DNA from: Candidatus Cloacimonadota bacterium
Lineage (GTDB): Bacteria; Cloacimonadota; Cloacimonadia; Cloacimonadales; JAFGVF01
Assembly: GCA_016838885.1 (NCBI GenBank)
Contig: JAEKNW010000264.1
Location: 1-42,237 of the forward strand
DNA: 42,237 nt
Reading direction: 5' to 3'
Shown here: positions 26,944 to 35,900 of the stretch, piece by piece
Layout of the letters: every line of letters begins with the position of its first letter
How positions within the stretch are numbered: the stretch's first letter is position 1
Position numbers and translations under genes: made by a program
The notes under the pieces: generated by a model
What the model was told of the DNA's origin: nothing
Databases searched by the model: none
What the model saw: only the letters and a program-made list of their open reading frames with translations

Positions 26944-27977
26944 TTCAAGATCTCCTCATTAATATATCGACATTCAAAGTTATATTCCAATTCTTCATCT
27001 GAAGTTACAATAATAGTGTTTTTACTCATCTCAATTTCCTCTTTTTTATAGTTAAACCAAAAGACTATTTTATCGATCATGTCTCTATTTGGATTACATA
27101 CTATCTTGGCTATAGTTTCTCTGTCTGGGTGTTTAGAACTTCCATAACCACCATTCGTGCTGACTATATAATTATTAGACTTAATAATTGATAAAAAGGC
27201 TTTAGATATGCTATATTTACTTCCATGATGCGATAATTTAACATAGTCAATTATAAGAGGATTTAATTCATTGTATCCTATTTTACGTAAATTTTGTTCA
27301 ATAATAGTTGGATTTGAGTCTGCTAGTAATAAAATAGAATTGTCGTTATCCTCTAATAATAGTACAATTGATGAATCATTTAAAATGTCATTATTTATAC
27401 TATCATTATAGGTTTCTAATGTCTTCAAATCTACAAGATCTTGACCGATATCAATAGACTTTTTAGTAGAATCATTTTGAACTGTTTCATATTTGTGAAA
27501 TTCTTCCTTCAACTTATCTAATTGAATTTTATTTGGAGATAATACTTTAATCTCTAATCCATCTTTTACAAGCGTCCTAAGAGCAGAATTATTTTCAAAG
27601 CTGAGTGAACTACACTTGTGAAATTGATTATTTTTTTTTAAAAATCCAATAAGGTTATTTGCTTGAGAAATACTTTTCTTTGTATTATTTTCTATTATGT
27701 TAATTAATTCAGGCGTATTGATAAAGTACTTCAAGATATTTGTAGGAATTGACTGTCCCATACTACATAACTTAAGAAAACCACCAATATGATCATCATC
27801 TATGTGTGTTAAGATAAAAGCTTCTAGTTGATGAATTGCTTCAAACTCTTTCTTTAATAAAAAGGATGTAGCATTAACTCCACTATCAATTAGTATGAAA
27901 CGTTCGTCTCCATCAGGTGTATGCCATTTAATAATTATACAATCACCGTGCTTAGCTTTTAATACTTTAATCTCCAT
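26940..27977 (-). CDS. MBL-fold hydrolase paired with the protease-STAND gene
   Basis: The metallo-beta-lactamase fold of the ComEC-like type is seen from AKHGDCIII, ILIDSG, THIDDDHIGG (58-66), a ILLLADS strand and VKLSHHGSKYSIS. These supply the metal-binding His/Asp residues, all kept. The 345-aa protein has no signal peptide, so it acts in the cytoplasm. Such MBL proteins accompany trypsin-STAND proteins in AVAST type I and related conflict systems. Its start overlaps the end of a 28-aa leader ORF, and its stop overlaps the STAND gene. The substrate is unknown. Confidence 0.8.
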   Translation of the reverse strand: MEIKVLKAKHGDCIIIKWHTPDGDERFILIDSGVNATSFLLKKEFEAIHQLEAFILTHIDDDHIGGFLKLCSMGQSIPTNILKYFINTPELINIIENNTKKSISQANNLIGFLKKNNQFHKCSSLSFENNSALRTLVKDGLEIKVLSPNKIQLDKLKEEFHKYETVQNDSTKKSIDIGQDLVDLKTLETYNDSINNDILNDSSIVLLLEDNDNSILLLADSNPTIIEQNLRKIGYNELNPLIIDYVKLSHHGSKYSISKAFLSIIKSNNYIVSTNGGYGSSKHPDRETIAKIVCNPNRDMIDKIVFWFNYKKEEIEMSKNTIIVTSDEELEYNFECRYINEEILK

Positions 27978-28053
27978 AAGTTCCTACTAACCAAAATTTA
28001 TATATTGCATCAGTCTTGTCACTAAAGCTTGAAACTATTTGTTCTTTATTCAT
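27967..28053 (-). CDS. 28-aa leader ORF overlapping the MBL gene start
   Basis: The ATG at 28053 has TTAGGAGGAATA directly upstream, the strongest ribosome-binding site of the operon, about 18 bases after the predicted transcription start. The peptide starts MNKEQIVSSFSDKTD and ends in GTYGD. Its stop lies 11 bases inside the MBL gene, whose own ribosome-binding site is poor. The MBL protein therefore seems to be translated by coupling. It may be a leader peptide or the truncated remains of a larger first gene. Confidence 0.5.
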   Translation of the reverse strand: MNKEQIVSSFSDKTDAIYKFWLVGTYGD

Positions 28054-28077
28054 TATTCCTCCTAAATGACTATACCT

Positions 28078-28106
28078 AATATACATTCCCCGCCAAATCC
28101 TGTCAA
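28078..28106 (-). promoter_or_regulatory. Promoter of the MBL / protease-STAND operon
   Basis: On the minus strand TTGACA (28101-28106) and TATATT (28078-28083) are separated by exactly 17 bp, giving a near-consensus sigma-70-type promoter immediately before the leader ORF. Confidence 0.75.
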
Positions 28107-28165
28107 ACAAAATCATAACTAAATAGCAAATAAAGGATTATTCTTCCAAATACCGCCACCTCTTC

Positions 28166-28185
28166 TGTCATGCAACCGTCATGCA
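28166..28185 (+). repeat. Element-end motif, copy in element A
   Basis: TGTCATGCAACCGTCATGCA, which contains two GTCATGCA units 11 bp apart, lies 83 bases left of the middle att copy. The same 20 bases lie 59 bases left of the third att copy (38879-38898). This points to a shared right-end binding site, possibly for recombinase or excision factor. Confidence 0.6.
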
Positions 28186-28200
28186 TACAAAACAAGATGA

Positions 28201-28256
28201 TGATAAATAACTATTTAACAATATGATAAATAACTATTTAACAATATGATAAATAG
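28201..28256 (+). repeat. Tandem 23-bp repeat, about 2.4 copies
   Basis: The unit TGATAAATAACTATTTAACA plus ATA starts at 28201 and 28224, and a partial third copy starts at 28247. It lies between the element-end motif and the att copy. The corresponding region at the right end has only a single ACTATTTAAC. Confidence 0.8.
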
Positions 28257-28268
28257 AGTTAGGTTTAA

Positions 28269-28315
28269 TCCTAAGGAAAAGGTCAGCCGTTCGAATCGGC
28301 TCGGGGGTGCCAATT
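28269..28315 (+). repeat. Middle att-like site (3' half of tRNA-Arg)
   Basis: The 47 bases are identical to 288-334, but the 5' half of the tRNA is absent, so it is not a functional tRNA. Heptamer repeats follow (28320-28345), as at the other two copies. It is the junction between elements A and B. Confidence 0.9.
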
Positions 28316-28479
28316 AAGCGAAAAGTGAAAAATGAAAAGTGAAATAAAGTAACACCATAATTGCTACAATTTCGACTGATTTTACATATAACTTACTAAT
28401 ATAGATTAAAAATAAAGTGTTTTCATAAGTGACAGCAAGGTTGCCACTTTGCAAAAGCTTTCCACAAAAAAAAGAATTG

Positions 28480-28857
28480 CCAGACATATTGCCTACTCCA
28501 AGCTTGTTGCTTACTAACAACCTTATTAGAGGCAGAGAGGAATAGATAATCCTCATATCTTTGTTGATTGCTAACCCACAATTCTAATATTACTTTCCGA
28601 ACAATATCAGATTAATGAAACTGTTTAGCCTTCCTAGTTTTCTTCTCCTTGATACTAATAATTTCTCGGAAGGCTGGATTATCTCCTGATTCACTGAAAA
28701 CAGAACTCCACTTCAGATTAAGAATATCAGATATCCTTAATCCTGTCTTAATCCCAATCTCAAAAAGTACTAACTCTTTTAGCTTCCCTTCTTTTCTCAT
28801 CAACTTCTTAATCCGATCAATTTTCCTAACATCTCTTATTGGTTGAACATAATTCAT
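28480..28857 (-). pseudogene. Decayed copy of the tyrosine recombinase
   Basis: The first 81 residues (MNYVQPIRDVRKIDRIKKLM onwards) are almost the same as the integrase at 21195-21794. A single TTA-to-TAA change after KQFH then creates a stop. Beyond it the same frame continues to resemble the intact enzyme (VRKVILELW...YEDYLFLS...WSRQYVWQF) until about 28480, where similarity ends. The HTLR box, the second His and the catalytic Tyr are missing. It keeps the leader and ribosome-binding site, so it may still make a truncated protein. Confidence 0.85.
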
Positions 28858-28910
28858 ATATTATCCTTAAACATTACTTATTGAGCTACTATACTCGATT
28901 TGTTATATAT

Positions 28911-28963
28911 AAAAACCTGATGCGATTACTCTAATCGGCATCAGGTGCTTCTAATCTATTATA
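28911..28963 (-). promoter_or_regulatory. Promoter plus terminator leader, integrase copy 2
   Basis: TATAAT (28958-28963), hairpin CCTGATGC/GCATCAGG (28916-28923 and 28938-28945) and a T run occur as before the intact integrase. Loop-proximal changes (GATTACTCTAATCG versus GATTACTTGAATCA) leave the stem pairing intact. Confidence 0.55.
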
Positions 28964-29050
28964 TAATATATGTTTATGAACTTTGATTTCACTTAACTTA
29001 ATCTAATTGTATTAAGTATAATTAGTTGAAAATTAAATTTGATCTATCTA

Positions 29051-29160
29051 AGAAAGTGCAAAAGTGAAGAAGTGAATTGATTTAAAAAATATTTTTATAT
29101 AATTTTTTATAATTTTTTTTATTTTTATCTTCACTTATTCACTTTAATCACTCTAAGAAA
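29051..29160. repeat. AGTGA-iteron inverted repeat (copy 2)
   Basis: This is the counterpart of 22013-22120: AAGTG units at 8-9 bp period face the inverted TTCACTTATTCACTT across an AT-rich spacer, with few changes between copies. Confidence 0.55.
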
Positions 29161-29653
29161 TGTTGTTTATACTTGCTGGTGCAAATTGAAATATAAATTA
29201 TAACAATGAAGGTTAATTTGTTATTTAAATAGTCTTCATATCAGAATAAAAAAAACGAGAAGATTTTGCTTTATTAAAAAAATATTTTATAACTGTATGG
29301 TATTTTACAATCATATTGATTCACAAAACTTCTCTAATGATAACAAGCTCAATAAACGTTGTTATAAATGGTATTTTGCTATTATCAATTATAACATTAG
29401 ATTAGAAATATTTAACAAATGAAAATATTTCATATTATGAAGTAGTTATTTTTTTAAGAAATGCATAAAAAAAGCAAAAAAATATTTGACAAATTATTAT
29501 TCCAATGTTTTTTTTGATAAGACTAAACACATGAGAGTTTGAATGATATGAGTTAAAAAATCAATAAAGTGAAAAACTCACAATTGATTAATTTTATTCA
29601 TAAGAAAAAACTGTTTGCAAGAAATTTAGAAATTTTTATATCCTGGAGGAAAA
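29161..29653 (+). other. AT-rich intergenic region before the secreted-protein pair
   Basis: There is no credible gene. A TTGACA at 29486-29491 lacks a well-spaced -10, so the promoter is uncertain. The downstream gene has the ribosome-binding site CTGGAGGAAAA. The stretch is noticeably richer in A and T runs than its surroundings. Confidence 0.4.
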
Positions 29654-32600
29654 ATGAAAAAAATCTTAGCTTTAGTTTTCTTTATATCTTTGAGTTACCA
29701 TTTATTCGGATTAGGAAATATTAACGGTAACGTCGATATTGTTGGACAAGAAGATAATTCTGGTGTTATTGTCCAACTTCTACAAACTGGCGATATAGCT
29801 ACAACTAATTCTACAGGGAGTTTCGAGTTTAACAATCTTTATTATGGAAATTATTCATTAATTATCCAAAAAAATGGGTGCTTAACCAAATTTGTAGATC
29901 AGATATTGGTAGATGATAACAATCAATTCATTGAAGAACAGCTATATCAAGGTGACTTGAACACCGACGGTATCATTGATATTCTTGATAGAGTCCTTGT
30001 ATCTCATTCACTTAATAGCAGTTTTGGAGAAGAAGGTTATATTGCAGAAAAAGACTTCAATCAAGATGGTGTGATTGATGATTTGGATGTACAATATCTA
30101 ATTACTTATTGGAATCAAAGAAGTAGTGAAACACTAAACATTATTGATCCAGAAGTTGGAGGATTTGTTGTTCAAGGTAACATCTCCATCAGTTTTCCAA
30201 GCGGCAGCTTTGAGGAAAGTACACAGATAGAAATAACTCAAAGTGAAGAAATCCCTTTTGAAGCAAGTGAATATAACATAACACCAGTCAGTGATTATTA
30301 TAGCTTTAATAATGAAGGAATTCAGCTAAATGAACATGCCATCGTTGCCCTAAAAGTTGATAGTAGTATTTTTTCAGAAGATGTGGAAATAGAATTTTAT
30401 AGAATGTATCATTATTATTACGATGAACGAAGAGAAGAATATACGGTTGATTACCTTCCATTTTGGATTGATGAAGATAGTGGATTAGTACTATCTGAAA
30501 TAGACCACTTTTCTGGAATATTCTTAGGAGTAGATGTAAATGCATTACCAACATATAATTTTACAATTCCTATACCTGTAAATCAAGTAATTACTTTTCA
30601 AGAACCCTATGCTTTGTACGAATTTCCAGAACTCTTGAATATTGATAGTTTTGAATTATCCCCCCAAGTTCCCGGTCCTCTTTTTAACACCTATGACCAT
30701 TCAAGCGGTTGGTTAAATCATAGTGATTATTGGGGATCGGTTCATTGTCCCCCAGAAATATCAGATAATAACTGGATAGTAGTCTATTGTAGTGTTTATG
30801 ATAATGGGGAATATAGAGTTCCAACAAATCCTGCTTTTTCTGATTTAATTTTTTCTGGAGATAGCGAAGATACTATGAAATCCTTTTTATCTTTTAATGT
30901 GGATTTATCTAACTTAACTAGTGCAGTTTTGGAATTTGATTTATTTGTACAGGCTTATGATGCAAAAGATTATTTTTCAGTTTATGTAGTACCATATTCG
31001 CTGTATCAAGGTAATGTCGCTTACGGGGCTGTAGCATTAACACCATCTTTTATGAGATTTCCATTGAGAGATGTTGATAATAATCCTTCTAGAACATTTA
31101 ATACAGGGGATGCTCATGTTAGCCCTGACGTTGATGACTGGGTACATAAAGGTTATAACTTGTTTTCTGGAATTGGTGTTGTTCCTGGTTCATCAAATCC
31201 CTTAGTTCAAGTATCTTTATGTTTTCAAGCAGACAACGACAATGACAGAATGGCAGGTGCTTTTATTGATAATCTAAAAATTGTAGCAACTAATGGTATA
31301 GATGTCAATATCACATGTTCAGATACTTCACCTCTAATTAATCAAAATATAACATTTAATGCAAATTATTCCGATCCAATAGGAGATCTTGCAGGATATA
31401 GATGGGATTTTGGTGATGGAAGCGTGGAAGAATTTGTTGCTAGTTCAGTATCTTCAATAACACACTCTTACTCATCTACTGGCTCTAAAAATGTTACTCT
31501 CACTGTCTGGGATGAGGGTGGTAATTTCAATTATACACATGATGACATAGAGTTTAAGATGAATCATGCAACTGCCAATGATAATATTACAATCAATGTA
31601 ACTCAATCCCAACCAAACCAAGCTCCAGATACATGGATAACTAACAATCCAGGATCCAGTATAAACACAAATAGTGCTAGTTTTAGTTGGAATGGTTCCG
31701 ATCCAGATGGATATGTGGTAGGTTATTACTATGAATTAGATGATTCAACCCCAGATAACTGGACAACTGGTAGAAATGTAACACTAAATAACATTTCTCC
31801 AGGAAGTCATACTTTCTTTGTCCGTGCCAAGGATGATGATGGCTTGGTAGATCCAACACCAGCATCTTATACTTTTACCTATACTCCTACACCATCCGTT
31901 CAAATAACATTTACAAATCCAAGTAATGGATCAAGTACCAGCACTCGGATTATATCAGTAGAAGGGTATCTGAATAATACCAGTATCACTAATATGAATC
32001 TTAATGTAAATGGTGCTAATTACTCTATTGCTGTAAATAATGGTAATTTTGTAAATGCTGTTTATATTAGGCAAGGGACAAATACAATCACTGCATCAGT
32101 TCCTGGATATACAGGGAGTGCTACCCTTACTGTAACTGGAAATATGCAACCTGTTGATATGACATCAATCCTTACATGGAATAGTGCTACTGATGTAGAT
32201 CTCTATGTAGAAGATCCTAATGGTGAAATATGTTATTATAACCATCAAAATACAGCAATAGGTGGGCATTTAGATAGAGATGATACAGATGGTTATGGAC
32301 CTGAAACTTTTACTCTTGAAGATGGAGAAGTCATTGATGGTCAGTATCATATCAGGGTAAATTATTATAGTGGGTCTAATCCAGTTAACTCATCTGTTTA
32401 TACGCTTTTAAATGAAGGGGCTCCTAATCAAGTGTCTTATTCTGATGGACCACATACATTGTCTGAGCCAAGTGGTGGAAGTTCAACACCTACTGGAGCA
32501 TGGTGGAATGTAAGAACAGTAACCTTCAACTTAAGAGCGCCAATACCACCTAATTTGAATTTAATAAAAGAGGAAAATAGGTTATTTTTAGAATGGGAGA

Positions 32601-32947
32601 GCTGTCTCGATGGAGATATATACAGCTATGAAGTTAAGTATTCAGATACTCCGAATGTAGCAATCAATTCATCTTTGTTAAAATCACTCAATGTAGATAA
32701 ACCAGATATCGAAGAAATATGGAATAGTCGAAAAGTCATTGCAAAAGAAGATGTGGTGAAAGAAATATCTGATAGTAAAGAAGTTGTTTCTAGAAAAATA
32801 AACAGAATTGAAATCCCTAAAGAAATGTATGAAGAAAATATTTCTTATGTAAAACTCTTTATTTATGAGGATTCAGGAGTATGGTCAGAATCAGAAGTGT
32901 TAGAAATTAACTATAATCACGCTCAAAATGGAGGTTATAATGAATAG
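29654..32947 (+). CDS. Secreted multidomain protein with dockerin-like module (1097 aa)
   Basis: A signal peptide (MKKILALVFFISLSYHLFG) precedes a carboxypeptidase-regulatory-like domain (about 20-95). A dockerin-like pair of calcium loops follows (GDLNTDGIIDILDRV at about 96-110, then DFNQDGVIDDLDVQ about 35 residues later). Next come a beta-rich region, a PKD domain (YRWDFGDGS ... VTLTVWD), Fn3-like repeats, a DUF2135-like segment (TWNSATDVDLYVEDPNGE ... YHIRVNYYSG, about 840-910) and a final Fn3-like part. It overlaps the next gene by 8 bases. It probably acts outside the cell, perhaps docking to the cohesin-like domain of the neighbour. No catalytic domain is recognised. Confidence 0.85.
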   Translation: MKKILALVFFISLSYHLFGLGNINGNVDIVGQEDNSGVIVQLLQTGDIATTNSTGSFEFNNLYYGNYSLIIQKNGCLTKFVDQILVDDNNQFIEEQLYQGDLNTDGIIDILDRVLVSHSLNSSFGEEGYIAEKDFNQDGVIDDLDVQYLITYWNQRSSETLNIIDPEVGGFVVQGNISISFPSGSFEESTQIEITQSEEIPFEASEYNITPVSDYYSFNNEGIQLNEHAIVALKVDSSIFSEDVEIEFYRMYHYYYDERREEYTVDYLPFWIDEDSGLVLSEIDHFSGIFLGVDVNALPTYNFTIPIPVNQVITFQEPYALYEFPELLNIDSFELSPQVPGPLFNTYDHSSGWLNHSDYWGSVHCPPEISDNNWIVVYCSVYDNGEYRVPTNPAFSDLIFSGDSEDTMKSFLSFNVDLSNLTSAVLEFDLFVQAYDAKDYFSVYVVPYSLYQGNVAYGAVALTPSFMRFPLRDVDNNPSRTFNTGDAHVSPDVDDWVHKGYNLFSGIGVVPGSSNPLVQVSLCFQADNDNDRMAGAFIDNLKIVATNGIDVNITCSDTSPLINQNITFNANYSDPIGDLAGYRWDFGDGSVEEFVASSVSSITHSYSSTGSKNVTLTVWDEGGNFNYTHDDIEFKMNHATANDNITINVTQSQPNQAPDTWITNNPGSSINTNSASFSWNGSDPDGYVVGYYYELDDSTPDNWTTGRNVTLNNISPGSHTFFVRAKDDDGLVDPTPASYTFTYTPTPSVQITFTNPSNGSSTSTRIISVEGYLNNTSITNMNLNVNGANYSIAVNNGNFVNAVYIRQGTNTITASVPGYTGSATLTVTGNMQPVDMTSILTWNSATDVDLYVEDPNGEICYYNHQNTAIGGHLDRDDTDGYGPETFTLEDGEVIDGQYHIRVNYYSGSNPVNSSVYTLLNEGAPNQVSYSDGPHTLSEPSGGSSTPTGAWWNVRTVTFNLRAPIPPNLNLIKEENRLFLEWESCLDGDIYSYEVKYSDTPNVAINSSLLKSLNVDKPDIEEIWNSRKVIAKEDVVKEISDSKEVVSRKINRIEIPKEMYEENISYVKLFIYEDSGVWSESEVLEINYNHAQNGGYNE

Positions 32948-35900
32948 ATTATTTTTAAGCTTAGTAATAATCGTTTTAGCTATTAATATATATGGTATAT
33001 CCTTTAATACAACAAATGAAGATTTTGCCCAATTTGATGAAATTGAAGTTTCAATACAATCAGATAGTCTGATATTAGACCTAAAAGCGTTTGATTTTCA
33101 AATTAATTATGATTCTAATATCTTACACTTTGATGGTTGGCAATTAAATGATATAATAAGTAATTTCACAATTGACAAAGCAGAAGCAGACAGCTTGAAT
33201 GGAACAATTCATATTATAGGATGTATTGATAATCAACCGAATGGGGTGCAAGTAGGAATTAACTCCTCATTTGTAAATTTTCATTTTACCGCTATAGAAG
33301 TTGGCGTATGTGAACTGAGTTGGCAAGAATATCCCAATATCTGTTGCGATTCAAATCTTGTATCTTATAGACTTGATACATTTTCTCATAGTTTGATAAT
33401 ACACCCTGATTTGAATGGTTCAGGATCTGAACAAGACCCTTTTCTTATTACAAACCTAGATGAGTTAAGATTTTTGAGTGAAAATCCTGGAGTAGTGACA
33501 GTAGGATATCACTTTCAGCTGTTGAATGATATTGATGCATCAGAAACTGAAAATTGGAATGCTGGATTTGGTTTATTGCCTATTGGGAATTTAACAGATA
33601 GATTTAGAGGTGGTTTTGATGGAAATGGTCATACAATATCAAATCTTTATATTAATAGACCTGAGCAGGATTATGTTGGTTTGTTTGGTTACATAGATGA
33701 ATCTATTATAAGTAATATAGGTTTAATTGATAGTGATATAACTGGAAAAATGTACGTAGGGAGCTTGGCTGGTTATAGTTCTTGCAGTACTATTGATAAC
33801 AGCTATGCAACTGGGAATGTTAGTAGTAATGGTTCAGTTTCCGGTGGTTTGATAGGTTCTCAAGCTTCAGGAACTGTCAACAACTGCTATGCATCCGGGA
33901 GTCTTTCGTGTGGTTGGCTTAGTTACGGTGGTTTGATAGGTTATCTAATTTCAGGAACTGTTAACAACTGCTATGCGACAGTCAGTGTTGATAGTTATGG
34001 AGGAGGCTTGGTTGGTTATAGTAATAGTGGAGCAACTATTAATAACAGTTTTTGGGATATTGAGACATCTGGTCTAACTACAAGTGCTGGAGGTATAGGT
34101 TTAACGACATATCAGATGAAAACACCCTCATATTTTGTTGATGCTGGGTGGAGTCTTATAGTTTATAATGCGTATGATGAAGCAGATTGGGGTTTTAGGC
34201 CTGACATTAATGAGTGTTATCCTGCTCTTATTTGGCAGATACCTGATGTTTTTGATGATGTTGATGAAGAAGCTCCTAGACAGCCATCAGACTTTAATTA
34301 TATGTATGGTGAAGTAGAAGTACCAGTAGATGGAACATTGAGTTGGACTTTTGGAGAAAACACAGAAACCTATGATGTTTATTTTGATACAGTTTACCCC
34401 CCTGAAAATATGGTAATTGATGAAGAGATAGCTGGAGAGAACGGTACTTACTCATTTGAGGATTTACTTTATGGTACGAGATATTACTGGAAAATCGTAA
34501 CAAAGAACTCATATTCAGAACACAATACAAATTGTATTGGGTGGTTCAATACTACCACAGGAGTTAACAACTATGTTCTAGAAGTTTCTCCTCCCAAAGA
34601 TCAACTACTAGACTACTTACCATCGGAGTTGCTTTTCATATTAAATGACAATATAGAGTATGTTGAGTTATGGTTTGGTGACATAGAATCACAGACAGAA
34701 GTTGTAATACCTTTAACTATTGCTTCTGATACATTGACTTATCAACTCCCAGATATAGACTACTTACATAACCAGTATTATTGGACTTTAGTTTATTTCG
34801 ATACTGAATTAATGGAACACAGTTTAAATGGATATTTTATCACACCTTTGAATAACTTGGGTGGTGATGGTTCAGAATCTAGTCCTATACAGATTTCCAC
34901 ATTAAACGAATTACAGATATTTAATAATCTTTACCCTTACCACAATAACAGTGATCCATATTTTGAACTTGCTAATGATATAGATGCTTCAGCGACTATT
35001 GATTGGAACGAAGGAGCAGGATTTGAACCCATTGGGTCAAATGATAACAGATTCACAGGTAACTTTAAAGGGAATGGTTTTATAATCTCAAATCTCTATA
35101 TAAACCGCCCCACCCAGGATTATGTTGGGCTTTTTGGATACACTGATAATTCAAATTTAGCGAGCGTGTATTTAGAAGATGTTGATATAAACGCAAATCA
35201 AAATGTTGGGGGGTTAAGTGGATGCAAACTCTGGGGTCAAGTCAATGACTGCTTTGTTACAGGAATCGTCAGTGGAACGTCAGAAGTAGGTGGACTGATT
35301 GGTAAATTTCATTATGGTCCTGCCACTAACTGCTATGCAAGTGTTAATGTGAGTGGGTCTGGGAATAATGTCGGTGGATTAATAGGAGATTGTTTGGTGG
35401 CACTCGACAGCTGCTATGCTACTGGAAATGTGAGTGGATCAGGGAATGCGACCGGCGGGTTGATTGGGTATCAGCGAGGGGGTGATTTAGAGGAAGAATT
35501 CACTAATTGTTATTCTACTGGAAATGTAAGTGGATCGTATCAAGTAGGTGGGTTGGTCGGGTTATCTTTTGGAATATACGGCAATTGTTATGCCACTGGG
35601 AATGTAAGCGGATCTTCTAGAGTTGGCGGTTTAATTGGAAACCAAGGGTCTCCAGGTTGGGGATATTCTGGAGTAAGAAATTGCTATGCAACTGGTAATG
35701 TGGATGGTGATGATAATGATGTTGGAGGGTTGATAGGGTTTCAATATACTGGTACAACCAGCAATAGCTATGCAACAGGTGATATTTCAGGCTCTTCTCT
35801 TGTCGGTGGTTTGGTAGGTATTCTAAGTTCAGGAACTGTCAATAATAGCTATGCAACTGGTAATGTGAATGGTGATTATGCTGGAGGGTTGATAGGGTAT

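Larger units (their letters stand above)
288..28315. mobile_element. Integrated element A (BREX / defence cargo), about 28 kb
   Basis: It is bounded by identical 47-bp tRNA-derived repeats at 288-334 and 28269-28315. It carries one secreted protein, a type III BREX operon, a cyclase-like/GIY-YIG pair, an HNH nuclease, an intact tyrosine recombinase, an AbiE remnant and an MBL/protease-STAND pair. The integrase lies 21 kb from the left att, unlike in element B where the integrase relic abuts its att. The interval may therefore be two elements fused near 21.1 kb after loss of an att copy; that part is inference. Confidence 0.7.

Noticed and set aside
28201-28256. Tandem 23-bp repeats as a CRISPR array or plasmid iterons
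   Set aside because: There are only 2.4 direct copies without spacers and no replication gene nearby.
28269-28311. Second tRNA-Arg gene
   Set aside because: Only the 3' half is present. The D arm and 5' acceptor strand are missing, so it is an att copy.
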